Shown here in pieces: positions 35,418 through 43,735 of a DNA stretch of 64,000 nucleotides. A program made the translations under genes and the position numbers. Position 1 is the first letter of the stretch, and each line of letters starts with the position of its first letter. The DNA is from Citrobacter farmeri (GTDB lineage: Bacteria > Pseudomonadota > Gammaproteobacteria > Enterobacterales > Enterobacteriaceae): NCBI RefSeq assembly GCF_019048065.1, contig NZ_CP077291.1:4092001-4156000 (forward strand), read 5' to 3'. The notes below the pieces were generated by a model. That model had not been told where the DNA came from. It made no database searches and saw only the letters and a list, made by a program, of their open reading frames with translations.

Positions 35418-37634
35418 TTATTGCTCTCTTATAGCGTTGAACCGCTGCAAGATTTCACGCGCCCTCTCTTGAGCCCTCCAGCCCTTAGGCGGGGCCACAG
35501 CAAACACCTCTCCAGAAGAAGAACCCTTACACCATTTACCGTTGTAGCATCCAACCCCACCGGTAATAAGGTGCAGAGCCTCCCCTCGGCTTATATCGAT
35601 CCCCCGCATTAGCTTTATTTCCGTCATAGTATTTCTGATGGCCCTATCCTGGACCGCACTCCCATGTACAAACTTTGCTCTAGATTGGGGTTTTTCACGC
35701 CTGATCCGCTGCGTTAACTTTCTTTTTTCATTCCTGCTTAGAGGTTTTGATAAATCGAGCTCCGGCGGATCGTCTTCGGCTTCCGTACAGTTATTGACAG
35801 AACTCCGAGAGGGCGCAGAAGCGCCCTTAACGTCAACGGCCAAATCAACGGCACGCTTCGGAACAATTTTCCACTGGGTGAGCCGGGTTAAAATCGGGGT
35901 GCCTGCGCCGACGGTAGAATCGTACACGCCACGGATACAGACGGTTTCCTCACCATACTGATTAAACTCGGTGCGAGGCTCATACAACGTGCGCACCTGT
36001 AAATCATCGCGACGGACAAACGGACCACCCTGCGCATTAACATAACCAGCCCAGTCACCCGCGTCGGCGGCATCATGGACGACGGCAAACTCAACGCTCA
36101 GGCCGTGCGCAGTCTCGGTATCTGTGAGACGACGCAACTCACGGTAAACAGTCACCGGCGCACCTCCGATAAACTGAAACTGACGGATGTGCCATCGTGC
36201 CGCCCATGCTGAAACAGCGGGAGCTGTTTCTTTTAGTAGCTCACCGCTTTCGTCATCGGTTTCACCATTGAGAGCATAGCCGTCGATATTTTTGGAAATG
36301 TATTTAGCGACATAGCCCGTAGCGCTGCCCTTCTCCGGGTCAATGGCCTCGGCATGAAAGCGCGCTTTTTTGGCTTTATCGCTTCTCAGTTCGTGGTGGT
36401 CTTCCTCCCACGCATAATCACGGATGATGAGACGCACGCGCTCGACGTCTTCTGGCAACATGAACATAAGCATGTGCCAATGCGGCGTTCCGTCGTGATG
36501 GGGCTCGGCAACACGTATACCGAAAATGCGGATTTCTTCCCGGTGCAGCTTGGCGCGTATGCGTGCCCAAAGGCCGGTTAGATAGCTCTGCGTGTCCGAC
36601 GGGCTGGCACCGTTCCATTTGCTGTTACGGTAGCCCGCTTTAGTTGTGGCGTGATATTTAGACGGTGCGGTTAGGGTGTAAAACTCCCCAACATAACCGA
36701 GCTCATTGCAGATATTTTCAAACCCACGGATGCGGGTCATCAACTCACAGCGGCGTATCGCAGGATTAGCGACAGAGCCGTCGAATTTATCGATAAGACT
36801 GATGCGGTTGCCATCTTCGTCTTCGAGATCCAAACCCTTGAGAAACTCACGCGTGCGACGCTTCTGCTCTCGCCAGTCGGTCACGCAATTTTTACTTGCG
36901 TAGGCGTGTCGTTTCTTGCTGACATTTCCGACGGCAATTTGCAGATGTTCGCGCCATACAGCCGCAATGCGACGCAGACGACCACGCCACCACGCATCGT
37001 TAAACATGCGAGCGATAGCCGGGGCGATTTCATCTTCACCAACATATTTTTTTGTCACCCGCTCCCAATGCGGCGGGGTAACGTTGAATTGCAGGGAAAT
37101 AAAACCAGCGCGCATGTACCAGGTGTACAGCGTTTTGAGCTCACTAAATCCGGTGTCATCAATGTCGGCCAGTTCAGCACGAATGAAATTAGCGATATCA
37201 GCGGCCAGCAGGTCAATATCGGCTCGCGACATATCAGGGAGGCGGTTATATCTGGCAACCATATTGACCATGCGTGACGCCAGATATTGCATAAGCTCAG
37301 TATCAAAATGACCGCCAAAAACAGTGGCTGATACGTTGCTATTGATACCTGCACACTCGTATTTTTTTGCGACTAGTTCAAGACGTGGCAATGCCTTTTT
37401 GCAGAAGCTAATTAAAAAGGCATTGGCTCGTTGACTACCCTGATTTTGCTCCAGCACCGCAGCGGTACGATAAACACCAAAGCGTACACACTCGGGCTGG
37501 AGAGAAAGCACCTTTCTCGCATGCAGCAAAGCCGCGAACATACGGTCGCGGCGATGCTGTTGCTCATAGGTGAGATATGGGCTGGCTATTGCCGACCGTG
37601 GAGCACTCCACGGAAAAGCGAATTGAACAGCCAA
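35418..37634 (-). CDS. A: Replication initiator gpA (HUH endonuclease)
   Basis: The 738-aa protein (761 in P2) nicks the phage origin and starts rolling-circle replication. It shows HUH-type metal binding in EPHHDGTPHWHMLMF and two catalytic tyrosines in GYVAKYISKNIDGY (Y-xxx-Y). It starts at TTG, two bases after the TraR-like stop, with a GGGGGG run upstream. The origin in P2 is inside A; I could not place it. It is the last gene of the early operon. Confidence 0.96.
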   Translation of the reverse strand: MAVQFAFPWSAPRSAIASPYLTYEQQHRRDRMFAALLHARKVLSLQPECVRFGVYRTAAVLEQNQGSQRANAFLISFCKKALPRLELVAKKYECAGINSNVSATVFGGHFDTELMQYLASRMVNMVARYNRLPDMSRADIDLLAADIANFIRAELADIDDTGFSELKTLYTWYMRAGFISLQFNVTPPHWERVTKKYVGEDEIAPAIARMFNDAWWRGRLRRIAAVWREHLQIAVGNVSKKRHAYASKNCVTDWREQKRRTREFLKGLDLEDEDGNRISLIDKFDGSVANPAIRRCELMTRIRGFENICNELGYVGEFYTLTAPSKYHATTKAGYRNSKWNGASPSDTQSYLTGLWARIRAKLHREEIRIFGIRVAEPHHDGTPHWHMLMFMLPEDVERVRLIIRDYAWEEDHHELRSDKAKKARFHAEAIDPEKGSATGYVAKYISKNIDGYALNGETDDESGELLKETAPAVSAWAARWHIRQFQFIGGAPVTVYRELRRLTDTETAHGLSVEFAVVHDAADAGDWAGYVNAQGGPFVRRDDLQVRTLYEPRTEFNQYGEETVCIRGVYDSTVGAGTPILTRLTQWKIVPKRAVDLAVDVKGASAPSRSSVNNCTEAEDDPPELDLSKPLSRNEKRKLTQRIRREKPQSRAKFVHGSAVQDRAIRNTMTEIKLMRGIDISRGEALHLITGGVGCYNGKWCKGSSSGEVFAVAPPKGWRAQERAREILQRFNAIREQ

Positions 37635-37635
37635 T

Positions 37636-37857
37636 TTATACCCCCCGATAGTGTTTTAATTTAAGCTCGGCGATTTGCTGGCAGGTCACGCAAAAAGCCA
37701 CGCCCGGAATCGCAATACGGCGAGCTTCCGGGATTGGTGCGTCACATTCCTCACAGAGAAAACGGGATGGCGCAGCGATACGGCTGCGCGCGTTGTTGAT
37801 GAGGCGTTCGCGGTCTTCCTGCTCGCGCAGTTGTGCCAAATCCATTGCGTCGGCCAT
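37636..37857 (-). CDS. TraR/DksA-type zinc-finger protein
   Basis: The 73-aa product has a C4 zinc finger: CEECDAPIPEARRIAIPGVAFCVTC. It is similar to phage TraR-like proteins, which bind the RNA polymerase secondary channel. It resembles the small early gene preceding A in P2 and 186. It overlaps its upstream neighbour by one base. Confidence 0.9.
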   Translation of the reverse strand: MADAMDLAQLREQEDRERLINNARSRIAAPSRFLCEECDAPIPEARRIAIPGVAFCVTCQQIAELKLKHYRGV

Positions 37858-38090
37858 TAGTGGATCTCCATAGCCTGATGGCGGTAAATTTCACTTTCCT
37901 GCAACAACAGTTCCAGCGCCTCGTTAATGTCGAGCTGGTTGGTTTTAATGTGGTTAGCCAGGTTAACCATGCGGCTTGCCATCACTTCCGCACGCGCGCG
38001 GCGCTCTTGCATCCGCGCATCCGTCAGCAACTGGTTAAGGCCTGACTTATCTACTGTGGTTTTAGTGGTACGAGTTGCGGTATTACACAT
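37857..38090 (-). CDS. DUF2732-like early protein
   Basis: A 77-aa early protein (SGLNQLLTDARMQERRARAEVM and a helical C terminus), of the kind common in P2/186 early operons. Function unknown. Between Fil/DUF5347 and TraR-like genes. Confidence 0.8.
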   Translation of the reverse strand: MCNTATRTTKTTVDKSGLNQLLTDARMQERRARAEVMASRMVNLANHIKTNQLDINEALELLLQESEIYRHQAMEIH

Positions 38091-38157
38091 AATTGACTCT
38101 CCTGATTTCGGGCAATAAGAAGCCCGGCGGGTTTACGCCATTAAATTTCTGTTTGGA

Positions 38158-38496
38158 TTAATTCGGCATGGTTAGCCGTTTGGGAAATAAGCTCACTACT
38201 GCACGAAAATGATTCATCGCTGTAATAAGCGCCTTTTTCTCGTCAGTAGTCAGCTCACTTAATTCGAGCTCATGACGAGCCGCCGGTATTTTTGCCAGAA
38301 AGAAAATAGCGGCCAGCGCCCGATTATTTTCTTCAAATTGTGGGTCACGTTTATCGCGCATATCATCGACAAAACGCTCAACCTCTTTCCAGCTATCGCC
38401 CCAATATCTCGCGCGCAATTCAGCCACATGATTGAGACCGGCCAGACGTTCACCCGCTTTTAGCGGAACAGTCGCGGAAACAGCTTCGATAGCCAT
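38158..38496 (-). CDS. DUF5347-like early phage protein
   Basis: A 112-aa protein with core LNHVAELRARYWGDSWKEVERFV and a helical tail, found in 186-like early operons. Function unknown. It overlaps the 3' end of the fil-like gene by 37 nt in another frame. Confidence 0.8.
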   Translation of the reverse strand: MAIEAVSATVPLKAGERLAGLNHVAELRARYWGDSWKEVERFVDDMRDKRDPQFEENNRALAAIFFLAKIPAARHELELSELTTDEKKALITAMNHFRAVVSLFPKRLTMPN

Positions 38497-38666
38497 GATT
38501 CCCCCTGCTTTTGAGTAGAGAGGCCAGCCAGTAAATCAGCCTGTGAGCGGCTCGGGTGCCAGCGCTTACCGCCCTTACCTGCGATCCAACCGTGGCCGTA
38601 GTGCATACCGGGGCTTTGCTTAACGAGCAGAGACGCGAATGACGGTTCACTTTTCAGCATACGCAC
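38460..38666 (-). CDS. fil: Filamentation protein Fil family
   Basis: The 68-aa product with SLLVKQSPGMHYGHGWI and GKRWHPSRSQADLL belongs to the 186 Fil family. Expression blocks host division and causes filamentation. It sits directly after CII as in 186. Confidence 0.87.
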   Translation of the reverse strand: MRMLKSEPSFASLLVKQSPGMHYGHGWIAGKGGKRWHPSRSQADLLAGLSTQKQGESWLSKLFPRLFR

Positions 38667-38667
38667 C

Positions 38668-39177
38668 TCAAATCAACCCGAATGATGCGCCAATACCGCT
38701 CATGGTATCGACCACGCTCGACATAGCTGGATTAGTCTGTAAGCGCGCATGCAGCGCCAATGCCGACAAAGACAACATTCGAATACCTGAGTTAACGCTT
38801 TCAATCATGTTGTGCTTACGGGCAGAGGTCAGGCGCTCATCAGAGGCCGCACCGCTCGCCAGCTCGCCGAGTTCACTCATTGCACGCATGACATAAGACT
38901 CCAATTTGTCTTTAGCCAGTTCATTAACCGGCACGCATGGCAGGCAATGAATTTGCGCCAGAAAACCATCAATGAGGGTTGAGTCTTCTGTCAGGTCAGT
39001 CAGCAGCCACAATTCAGGCGGCGTGAACAGGTGAGGCTGTTCCGGGTTGAGCTTGTTACGTAACGTTTGAACGTTCATACCCGCACGCTTGGCCAACTTC
39101 GCCATGTTGTGACGCTGCGCAAAAGCCCGGCATGCTTCGTCATAGTGGGGATGTTTGGAAATCTGAAAATCAAACAT
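38668..39177 (-). CDS. cII: 186-type CII regulator
   Basis: The 169-aa protein equals the 186 CII length. It has an N-terminal helix-turn-helix (HNMAKLAKRAGMNVQTLRNKLNP) and a helical oligomerisation domain. In 186, CII activates the establishment promoter for CI. It is the first gene after cox in the lytic operon. Confidence 0.92.
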   Translation of the reverse strand: MFDFQISKHPHYDEACRAFAQRHNMAKLAKRAGMNVQTLRNKLNPEQPHLFTPPELWLLTDLTEDSTLIDGFLAQIHCLPCVPVNELAKDKLESYVMRAMSELGELASGAASDERLTSARKHNMIESVNSGIRMLSLSALALHARLQTNPAMSSVVDTMSGIGASFGLI

Positions 39178-39197
39178 GTTGCATCCTTACAATTCAC

Positions 39198-39473
39198 TTA
39201 AAGTGAATATGGATTCTCAATAATGAGCTGAAAACGAGCGTGCCCTAAAGCCTTACGCAGTTGTTCTTCTTTCCAGCGAGCGTAATAAATTCGGATAGGG
39301 CCGCCAGCTTTCTTACAACCTTTTCGGATGACACGTTTTTCGATTGGTACACGAGGTGTGTCGCCTGTCGTCCAACGGTAGGCAGTACGTTCGGAAACCC
39401 CCTCAAGTTCCGCGAATTGTTGAAGAGTAACTACAGGAGACGGGATTTTGATGATTGCGATTTCAGAAGCCAT
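39198..39473 (-). CDS. cox: Cox/Apl-type excisionase and repressor
   Basis: ATG 39473 (MASEIAIIKIPSPVVTLQQFAELEG) gives 91 aa, the P2 Cox length. It has a winged-helix/HTH (FAELEGVSERTAYRWTTGDTPRVP). It is needed for prophage excision and represses the lysogenic promoter. Divergent from CI. Confidence 0.9.
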   Translation of the reverse strand: MASEIAIIKIPSPVVTLQQFAELEGVSERTAYRWTTGDTPRVPIEKRVIRKGCKKAGGPIRIYYARWKEEQLRKALGHARFQLIIENPYSL

Positions 39474-39605
39474 GTTGCATGATTCCCATTTTGACAATGT
39501 TTGCAATCAATGGCCTCTGTTTGCCAACTTCTGCCACTGGTTGCCCGAATTAGCAACGATACTAATACTCGTTTGAATATTAGTAAATACCCAAAGGAAT
39601 AAATT
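39474..39605. promoter_or_regulatory. Lysogeny switch region with CI operator candidate
   Basis: The spacer between divergent cox and cI contains an inverted repeat TACTAATA (39560-39567) / TATTAGTA (39578-39585), 10 bp apart, close to the cI start. It is a probable repressor operator. Confidence 0.65.
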
Positions 39606-40181
39606 TTGATACTTGATACTCATGTGAATAATGACGAGTTACTGGATAGAATTTGTCAAGTCTATGGTTTTACTCAAAAAATCCAGCTAGCTCGGCACTT
39701 TAATATTGCCGCCAGTTCCCTACAAAACCGTTACACGCGAGGCACTGTTTCTTATGATTTCGCCGTGCAGTGCGCACTAGAAACTGGAGCAAGCCTGCTA
39801 TGGCTTCTTACGGGGCAAGGCTCTCAATATGATGGCAAACCGTCCCCAACGGATCCGAAAACGATAGACTCCTTCACTCTGAGTGATGGAAAACTCGAAG
39901 AAAATTCACCATTGAGTATTGACGCCGGTTTTTTTAGCAAGCAAATGTCAAAAGGTATTGCTGTTCGCGCCGATGGAAAGCTGCACTTCATAGAACAAGA
40001 TGCCTCACTTTCTGATGGCCTTTGGTTGGTTGATATTGAGGGGGCTACCAGCATCAGAGAATTAACGCTCCTACCCGGCAAAAAGTTACACGTTGCGGGC
40101 GGAAAAGTACCGTTTGAGTGCGGGATAGATGAGATAAAAACGATTGGCCGTGTAGTGGGTGTATATAGTGAAATAAATTAA
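39606..40181 (+). CDS. cI: 186-type CI repressor
   Basis: The 191-aa repressor starts at TTG 39606 with AAGGA 8 nt upstream. The N-terminal DNA-binding domain (LLDRICQVYGFTQKIQLARHFNIAASSLQNRYTRG) is a Bacteriophage CI repressor helix-turn-helix like 186 CI (192 aa). The C-terminal domain is a LexA/S24-like oligomerisation fold without an obvious autocleavage site, consistent with induction through an antirepressor rather than RecA cleavage. Confidence 0.92.
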   Translation: MILDTHVNNDELLDRICQVYGFTQKIQLARHFNIAASSLQNRYTRGTVSYDFAVQCALETGASLLWLLTGQGSQYDGKPSPTDPKTIDSFTLSDGKLEENSPLSIDAGFFSKQMSKGIAVRADGKLHFIEQDASLSDGLWLVDIEGATSIRELTLLPGKKLHVAGGKVPFECGIDEIKTIGRVVGVYSEIN

Positions 40182-40224
40182 AAATAATAACTTATTGAAA
40201 TAACCTAAGGAACGAGGTTGATTA

Positions 40225-40796
40225 ATGGACATTATAATTACTATTTTATTTCTATGTCTGGCTATTTTCTCTGCAGTTGTTTACTTCAGGTCGCAGGGAA
40301 ATTCGGTAATAAAATTTATCAAAGGTATCTTTGCATTTAGCATCATCTTTAGAGCTATTGATGTTTATAAAAATGAAGACCAAATAGCTGCATTTATTAT
40401 GGTTGCGGTTGTTTTCTGTCTTTCTTATCGTCGATTTCAGCTTAATAAAGATGCTAACTCCCCTCTATCAGTAATAAAAACGAAAATCAACAATAATGAT
40501 AAAGCGTTTAACCATGAAGAAATAAAGGTAATTTCATCAAAAAAGAAACTCATAAGCTCTGAAAAAATGAGCTTAAAAATATATCTTTTGGATATACCGA
40601 TTCAAGCAACAACTCTACTTATAGAGAGGTTGACGTTAAAAATGTTGACGCAGACTACATTACTGGTTTCTGTCACTCACGCAGGCAGCTAAGGACTTTC
40701 CGCATAGACAGAATTGAAAATAGTGAAATTGTAGTTCGCAATACTGGCGAATTAATCAATGTTTATGACTGGATTGTCCAGCTATATGAGGAATGA
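40225..40796 (+). pseudogene. Membrane-anchored WYL-like protein, interrupted by a -1 frame change
   Basis: The first frame (40225-40692, 155 aa) has a signal-anchor helix (ILFLCLAIFSAVVYF) and a second hydrophobic segment (IAAFIMVAVVFCLSY). From the A6 run at 40561-40566 the sense continues in the -1 frame. It reads ISFGYTDSSNNSTYREVDV...ITGFCHSRRQLRTFRIDRIENSEIV...LINVYDWIVQLYEE, ending at 40796, a WYL-like ligand-binding core with its RTFRIDRI motif. One lost A explains it; programmed slippage on AAAAAA is an alternative. It lies between cI and int, a common accessory spot. Confidence 0.65.
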
Positions 40797-40805
40797 GGTT
40801 AACTA

Positions 40806-41834
40806 ATGACCGTGCGTAAAAATCCTGCTGGCGGTTGGATTTGTGAGCTCTACCCAAACGGTGCAAAAGGCAAACGTATCAGAAAGAAATTCGCTACTAA
40901 AGGCGAGGCACTGGCATTTGAACAGTACACCATTCAAAACCCGTGGCAGGAAGAAAAGGAGGACAGGCGCACGTTAAAAGAGCTGGTTGATTCATGGTAT
41001 AGCGCTCATGGCATTACGCTGAAAGACGGCTTGAAACGTCAGTTAGCCATGCACCATGCTTTTGATTGTATGGGCGAACCACTCGCACGCGATTTCGATG
41101 CGCAGATGTTTTCCCGCTACCGGGAAAAACGGTTAAAAGGTGAGTATGCTCGTTCAAACCGAGTAAAAGAGGTATCGCCTCGCACGCTTAATCTTGAGCT
41201 GGCCTACTTCCGGGCAGTGTTCAATGAGCTAAACCGCCTCGGAGAATGGAAGGGTGAAAACCCACTGAAAAATATGCGCCCATTCCGCACAGAAGAAATG
41301 GAAATGGCCTGGCTAACTCACGACCAAATTTCGCAACTGCTCGGAGAGTGCAAACGACATGACCACCCTGATTTAGAAACCGTGGTAAAAATCTGTCTCG
41401 CCACTGGCGCACGATGGTCTGAGGCCGAGAGTCTGAGAAAAAGCCAGCTAGCGAAATACAAAATCACATACACCAACACGAAAGGCAGAAAAAACCGCAC
41501 CGTCCCAATCAGCAAAGAGCTCTATGAGTCTCTGCCTGATAATAAAAAAGGCCGGTTGTTTAGTGATTGTTATGGCGCATTTCGATCTGCTCTGGAAAGA
41601 ACAGGCATCGAATTACCCGCAGGACAACTTACACACGTCTTGCGCCACACCTTCGCCAGTCACTTTATGATGAATGGTGGCAATATTCTTGTCTTGCAAC
41701 GCGTGCTTGGCCATACCGACATCAAAATGACGATGCGATATGCGCACTTCGCCCCTGATCATTTAGAAGATGCAGTTAGATTTAATCCTTTAAATGATAT
41801 ACATATCAACAGCCCAAAAAAAGCCAATTTTTAG
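40806..41834 (+). CDS. int: P2-type tyrosine integrase
   Basis: The 342-aa integrase has an N-terminal arm-binding domain and the catalytic Arg in ATGARWSEAE, the HxxR box THVLRHTFASHFM, His in LGHTDIKMTMRYAHF and the nucleophile Tyr. It recombines the 46-bp att core in ileX. Start ATG 40806 follows GAGG at 40796. Confidence 0.96.
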   Translation: MTVRKNPAGGWICELYPNGAKGKRIRKKFATKGEALAFEQYTIQNPWQEEKEDRRTLKELVDSWYSAHGITLKDGLKRQLAMHHAFDCMGEPLARDFDAQMFSRYREKRLKGEYARSNRVKEVSPRTLNLELAYFRAVFNELNRLGEWKGENPLKNMRPFRTEEMEMAWLTHDQISQLLGECKRHDHPDLETVVKICLATGARWSEAESLRKSQLAKYKITYTNTKGRKNRTVPISKELYESLPDNKKGRLFSDCYGAFRSALERTGIELPAGQLTHVLRHTFASHFMMNGGNILVLQRVLGHTDIKMTMRYAHFAPDHLEDAVRFNPLNDIHINSPKKANF

Positions 41835-41849
41835 TAAAAGGATAAGTGA

Positions 41850-42866
41850 ATGTCCACATTAACAATTATAAATTGCAATACAGCAAAAGAATTCCTCAAC
41901 CAATTAACACCTTGGAGCACCCCCTATGATTTAAATAATTACGTTTATCGAGGGCATTCTGACGAAGAATATTTACTACACCCAAACATCATGAGAAAAA
42001 CAAATAATCTAGCTCTCATAAAAATCGCAAAGATGTATATTGTTAGCGGTGAGTATAAGGAAATAATTAATAAAGTAGGTGTTACTAATATTTCTCTTTT
42101 TCACAACACGATTGAATTGACTATATTGAGGCGATTTTATAGGTCTGCTAATGAAAATGGCCTATACGTTCCCATCTCTGACATCATGAGTAAGCAAATG
42201 GAGATTGATGGCTATATTGGTTTTGATGAACTAATGAAAGAATATGGCCACGACAAATGGCTTAATAAAGATTCATTCGAGATAGCAGCATTAGCACAAC
42301 ACTACGGACTACCAACAAGACTTATCGACTGGTCCTTTAATCAATATGTAGCATCATTTTTCGCAACTAATTTCACCTCTAAGCCTGATAACTCAAAAAA
42401 AATATCATTATGGATGTTAAACTATAATAAGCTCTCTAAACTGTTTGCATCTCCACACTCAGACGTTAGAATATTCAGCCCCCACTATCAATGGAATGAG
42501 AATGCAAAATCTCAAAAAGGGCTTTTTACCTACATTGAATCCACACTAAAAGAAAATGAGTTCAGTATGGTTTGTGATTATTTAAATGCTTGCAAAGAAA
42601 CGGATTCCTTAATCAGTGATCATACATTCGACTCACTGCGTACAGACTACCGAACATTAGACATCGCATTGGATAATGCAATATCTAACTATAACAAAAA
42701 CGATGGGAAAATAGACACAAAAGATATTCTTATAAAGTTAACATTACCTTGTAGCGAAGCAATCAAAGTAAATAAATATTTGAGAGAAATAAAAATTAGT
42801 GAGGCAACCATTTTTCCTGGCTATAGTGGTGTGGTTGAAGATTTAAAATCTGTACTGCGATTCTAA
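41850..42866 (+). CDS. FRG-domain protein, candidate defence cargo
   Basis: The 338-aa protein has the FRG signature: VYRGHSDEEYLLHPNIMR near the N terminus and ALAQHYGLPTRLIDWSFN...VASFFATNF in the middle. It begins 15 bp after int, with AAGGA upstream, and ends 130 bp from attR. It is very AT-rich, unlike int or the structural genes. FRG proteins are common in accessory regions and are of unknown biochemistry. A role in phage exclusion is inferred from the position. Confidence 0.78.
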   Translation: MSTLTIINCNTAKEFLNQLTPWSTPYDLNNYVYRGHSDEEYLLHPNIMRKTNNLALIKIAKMYIVSGEYKEIINKVGVTNISLFHNTIELTILRRFYRSANENGLYVPISDIMSKQMEIDGYIGFDELMKEYGHDKWLNKDSFEIAALAQHYGLPTRLIDWSFNQYVASFFATNFTSKPDNSKKISLWMLNYNKLSKLFASPHSDVRIFSPHYQWNENAKSQKGLFTYIESTLKENEFSMVCDYLNACKETDSLISDHTFDSLRTDYRTLDIALDNAISNYNKNDGKIDTKDILIKLTLPCSEAIKVNKYLREIKISEATIFPGYSGVVEDLKSVLRF

Positions 42867-42880
42867 CAAAAAAAGATCCT

Positions 42881-42900
42881 AGTGGCGATAAAGTGGCGGT
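42881..42900. promoter_or_regulatory. Probable integrase arm-type sites, right end
   Basis: AGTGGCGATAAAGTGGCGGT matches the left-end copy 9701-9720 at 18 of 20 bases, followed by further TGGCG/TGGCA words (ATGGCG 42905, AGTGGCAAT 42935). Confidence 0.6.
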
Positions 42901-42996
42901 AGAAATGGCGAACAATGGGTAATTACAGGCAAATAGTGGCAATCTATGTCAATGATAAACAAAGCAACCCATTGATTTCCGGTTGTTCCGGTAGGA

Positions 42997-43042
42997 ACTC
43001 ATAATCGCTTGGTCGCTGGTTCAAGTCCAGCAGGGGCCACCA
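42997..43042 (+). repeat. attR core (46 bp)
   Basis: Exact 46-bp copy of the attL core at 9588-9633 (3' part of ileX, ending GGGGCCACCA). It marks the right prophage end. Confidence 0.95.
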
Positions 43043-43242
43043 GACACCGCAAGGGCTGGCGCTAAATGCGCTGGCACTTTGTTTTTCCGGGGATCTAACC
43101 TTCTGCATAAAACGTTCGCGCCGGCTGCATCCCCAGCGATCACCCGCTCCAGTTCGCGGCACAGGTAAGGTGTGAGTTCTTCGTTGTCCCTTTCGATAAG
43201 CGCGGCCACAATGATGGCTTTTTGCCTGGCTGAAATGCTCAT
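43021..43242 (-). CDS. Small unrecognised protein ending across attR
   Basis: A 73-aa frame, MSISARQKAIIVAALIERDN at the start, ELTPYLCRELERVIAGDAAG in the middle. It has the look of a real small helical protein, and its C terminus is encoded by the att core, so the original end may have differed before integration. I do not recognise a family. Confidence 0.4.
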   Translation of the reverse strand: MSISARQKAIIVAALIERDNEELTPYLCRELERVIAGDAAGANVLCRRLDPRKNKVPAHLAPALAVSGGPCWT

Positions 43243-43339
43243 GATTGTTCTTTGCCTCCACTCTGCAGTAATGCCCTACGCAAACAGGATCGCATCTCGC
43301 TCCGGATACGTAAAAAACCTTAGTATTTCTTAGTATGGA

Positions 43340-43359
43340 AAACTGCGAATTCGCAGTTT
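43340..43359. repeat. 20-bp palindrome with a second TGCGAATTCGCA copy
   Basis: A 20-bp perfect palindrome AAACTGCGAATTCGCAGTTT covers 43340-43359, and its core TGCGAATTCGCA recurs at 43416-43427. The region 43243-43477 has no gene. Likely a regulator site; the regulator is not known. Confidence 0.55.
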
Positions 43360-43434
43360 ATGAAAACGCACAAAGCCAGTCACAGCAATGTGCTCAGGAG
43401 GGATTTGCAGTGAATTGCGAATTCGCAGGGGTGA

Positions 43435-43454
43435 AAGGCCCATAAACGGGCCTT
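43435..43454. terminator. Hairpin at the 3' side of the effector cassette
   Basis: AAGGCCC (43435-43441) pairs with GGGCCTT (43448-43454) around a 6-nt loop, with GTTTTG on the plus side. It may end the minus-strand hcp operon as a weak terminator. Confidence 0.5.
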
Positions 43455-43477
43455 GTTTTGTCATCTTCCGCGTCAGT

Positions 43478-43735
43478 TTAAACCGATCGCTTGCGTAATC
43501 TTTTCATTGCCAGAAACGCCACCAGCCACACCAGCAGGAAGGTTATTGCGGCACTGCCAAGTATTATCACGTTGCTGTAAATGTTATCCCACTCAGCACC
43601 GGGAACCGGGCCGGCGATGTTTTCGTATAGAGCAAATAGACCACCAGCAGGAACAAGCGCATACATCAGGATAAGCACCACAGCGTATACAGCGAAAGAT
43701 AGCAGCCACATCAGGGCAATATGAATAGCTTTCAT
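43478..43735 (-). CDS. Probable immunity protein for the Tlde1-like toxin (Tldi1-like)
   Basis: An 85-aa inner-membrane protein has two hydrophobic helices (ALMWLLSFAVYAVVLILMYAL and VIILGSAAITFLLVWLVAFLAM) and a basic tail. Its ATG overlaps the toxin stop by one base (TGATG). Tlde1 toxins act in the periplasm and their immunity partners are exported or membrane proteins, so the assignment as immunity protein rests on the coupling and topology. Confidence 0.7.
   Translation of the reverse strand: MKAIHIALMWLLSFAVYAVVLILMYALVPAGGLFALYENIAGPVPGAEWDNIYSNVIILGSAAITFLLVWLVAFLAMKRLRKRSV

Larger units (their letters stand above)
9588..43042. mobile_element. Complete-looking P2/186-like prophage in ileX
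   Basis: A 33.4-kb element lies between 46-bp direct repeats in ileX. It has a full set of P2 late genes in P2 order, all of about P2 length: ogr, D, U, T, E/E', FII, FI, H/tfa, I, J, W, V, S, R, lysis, X, L, M, N, O, P, Q, and a recognisable cos. The lysogeny module is 186-type (CI, CII, Fil, LexA-box locus after A, Cox/Apl-like, Int). Apart from one cargo gene with a frame break, no core gene is visibly broken, so the prophage could be inducible. AT-rich cargo sits at 22.1-23.2, 32.2-34.7 and 41.8-42.9 kb. Confidence 0.96.

Noticed and set aside
42944..43261. 105-aa minus-strand frame crossing attR
   Set aside because: It is an alternate frame over the att core (tRNA sequence) and a better small gene; composition is Arg/Ser-rich without a family pattern.
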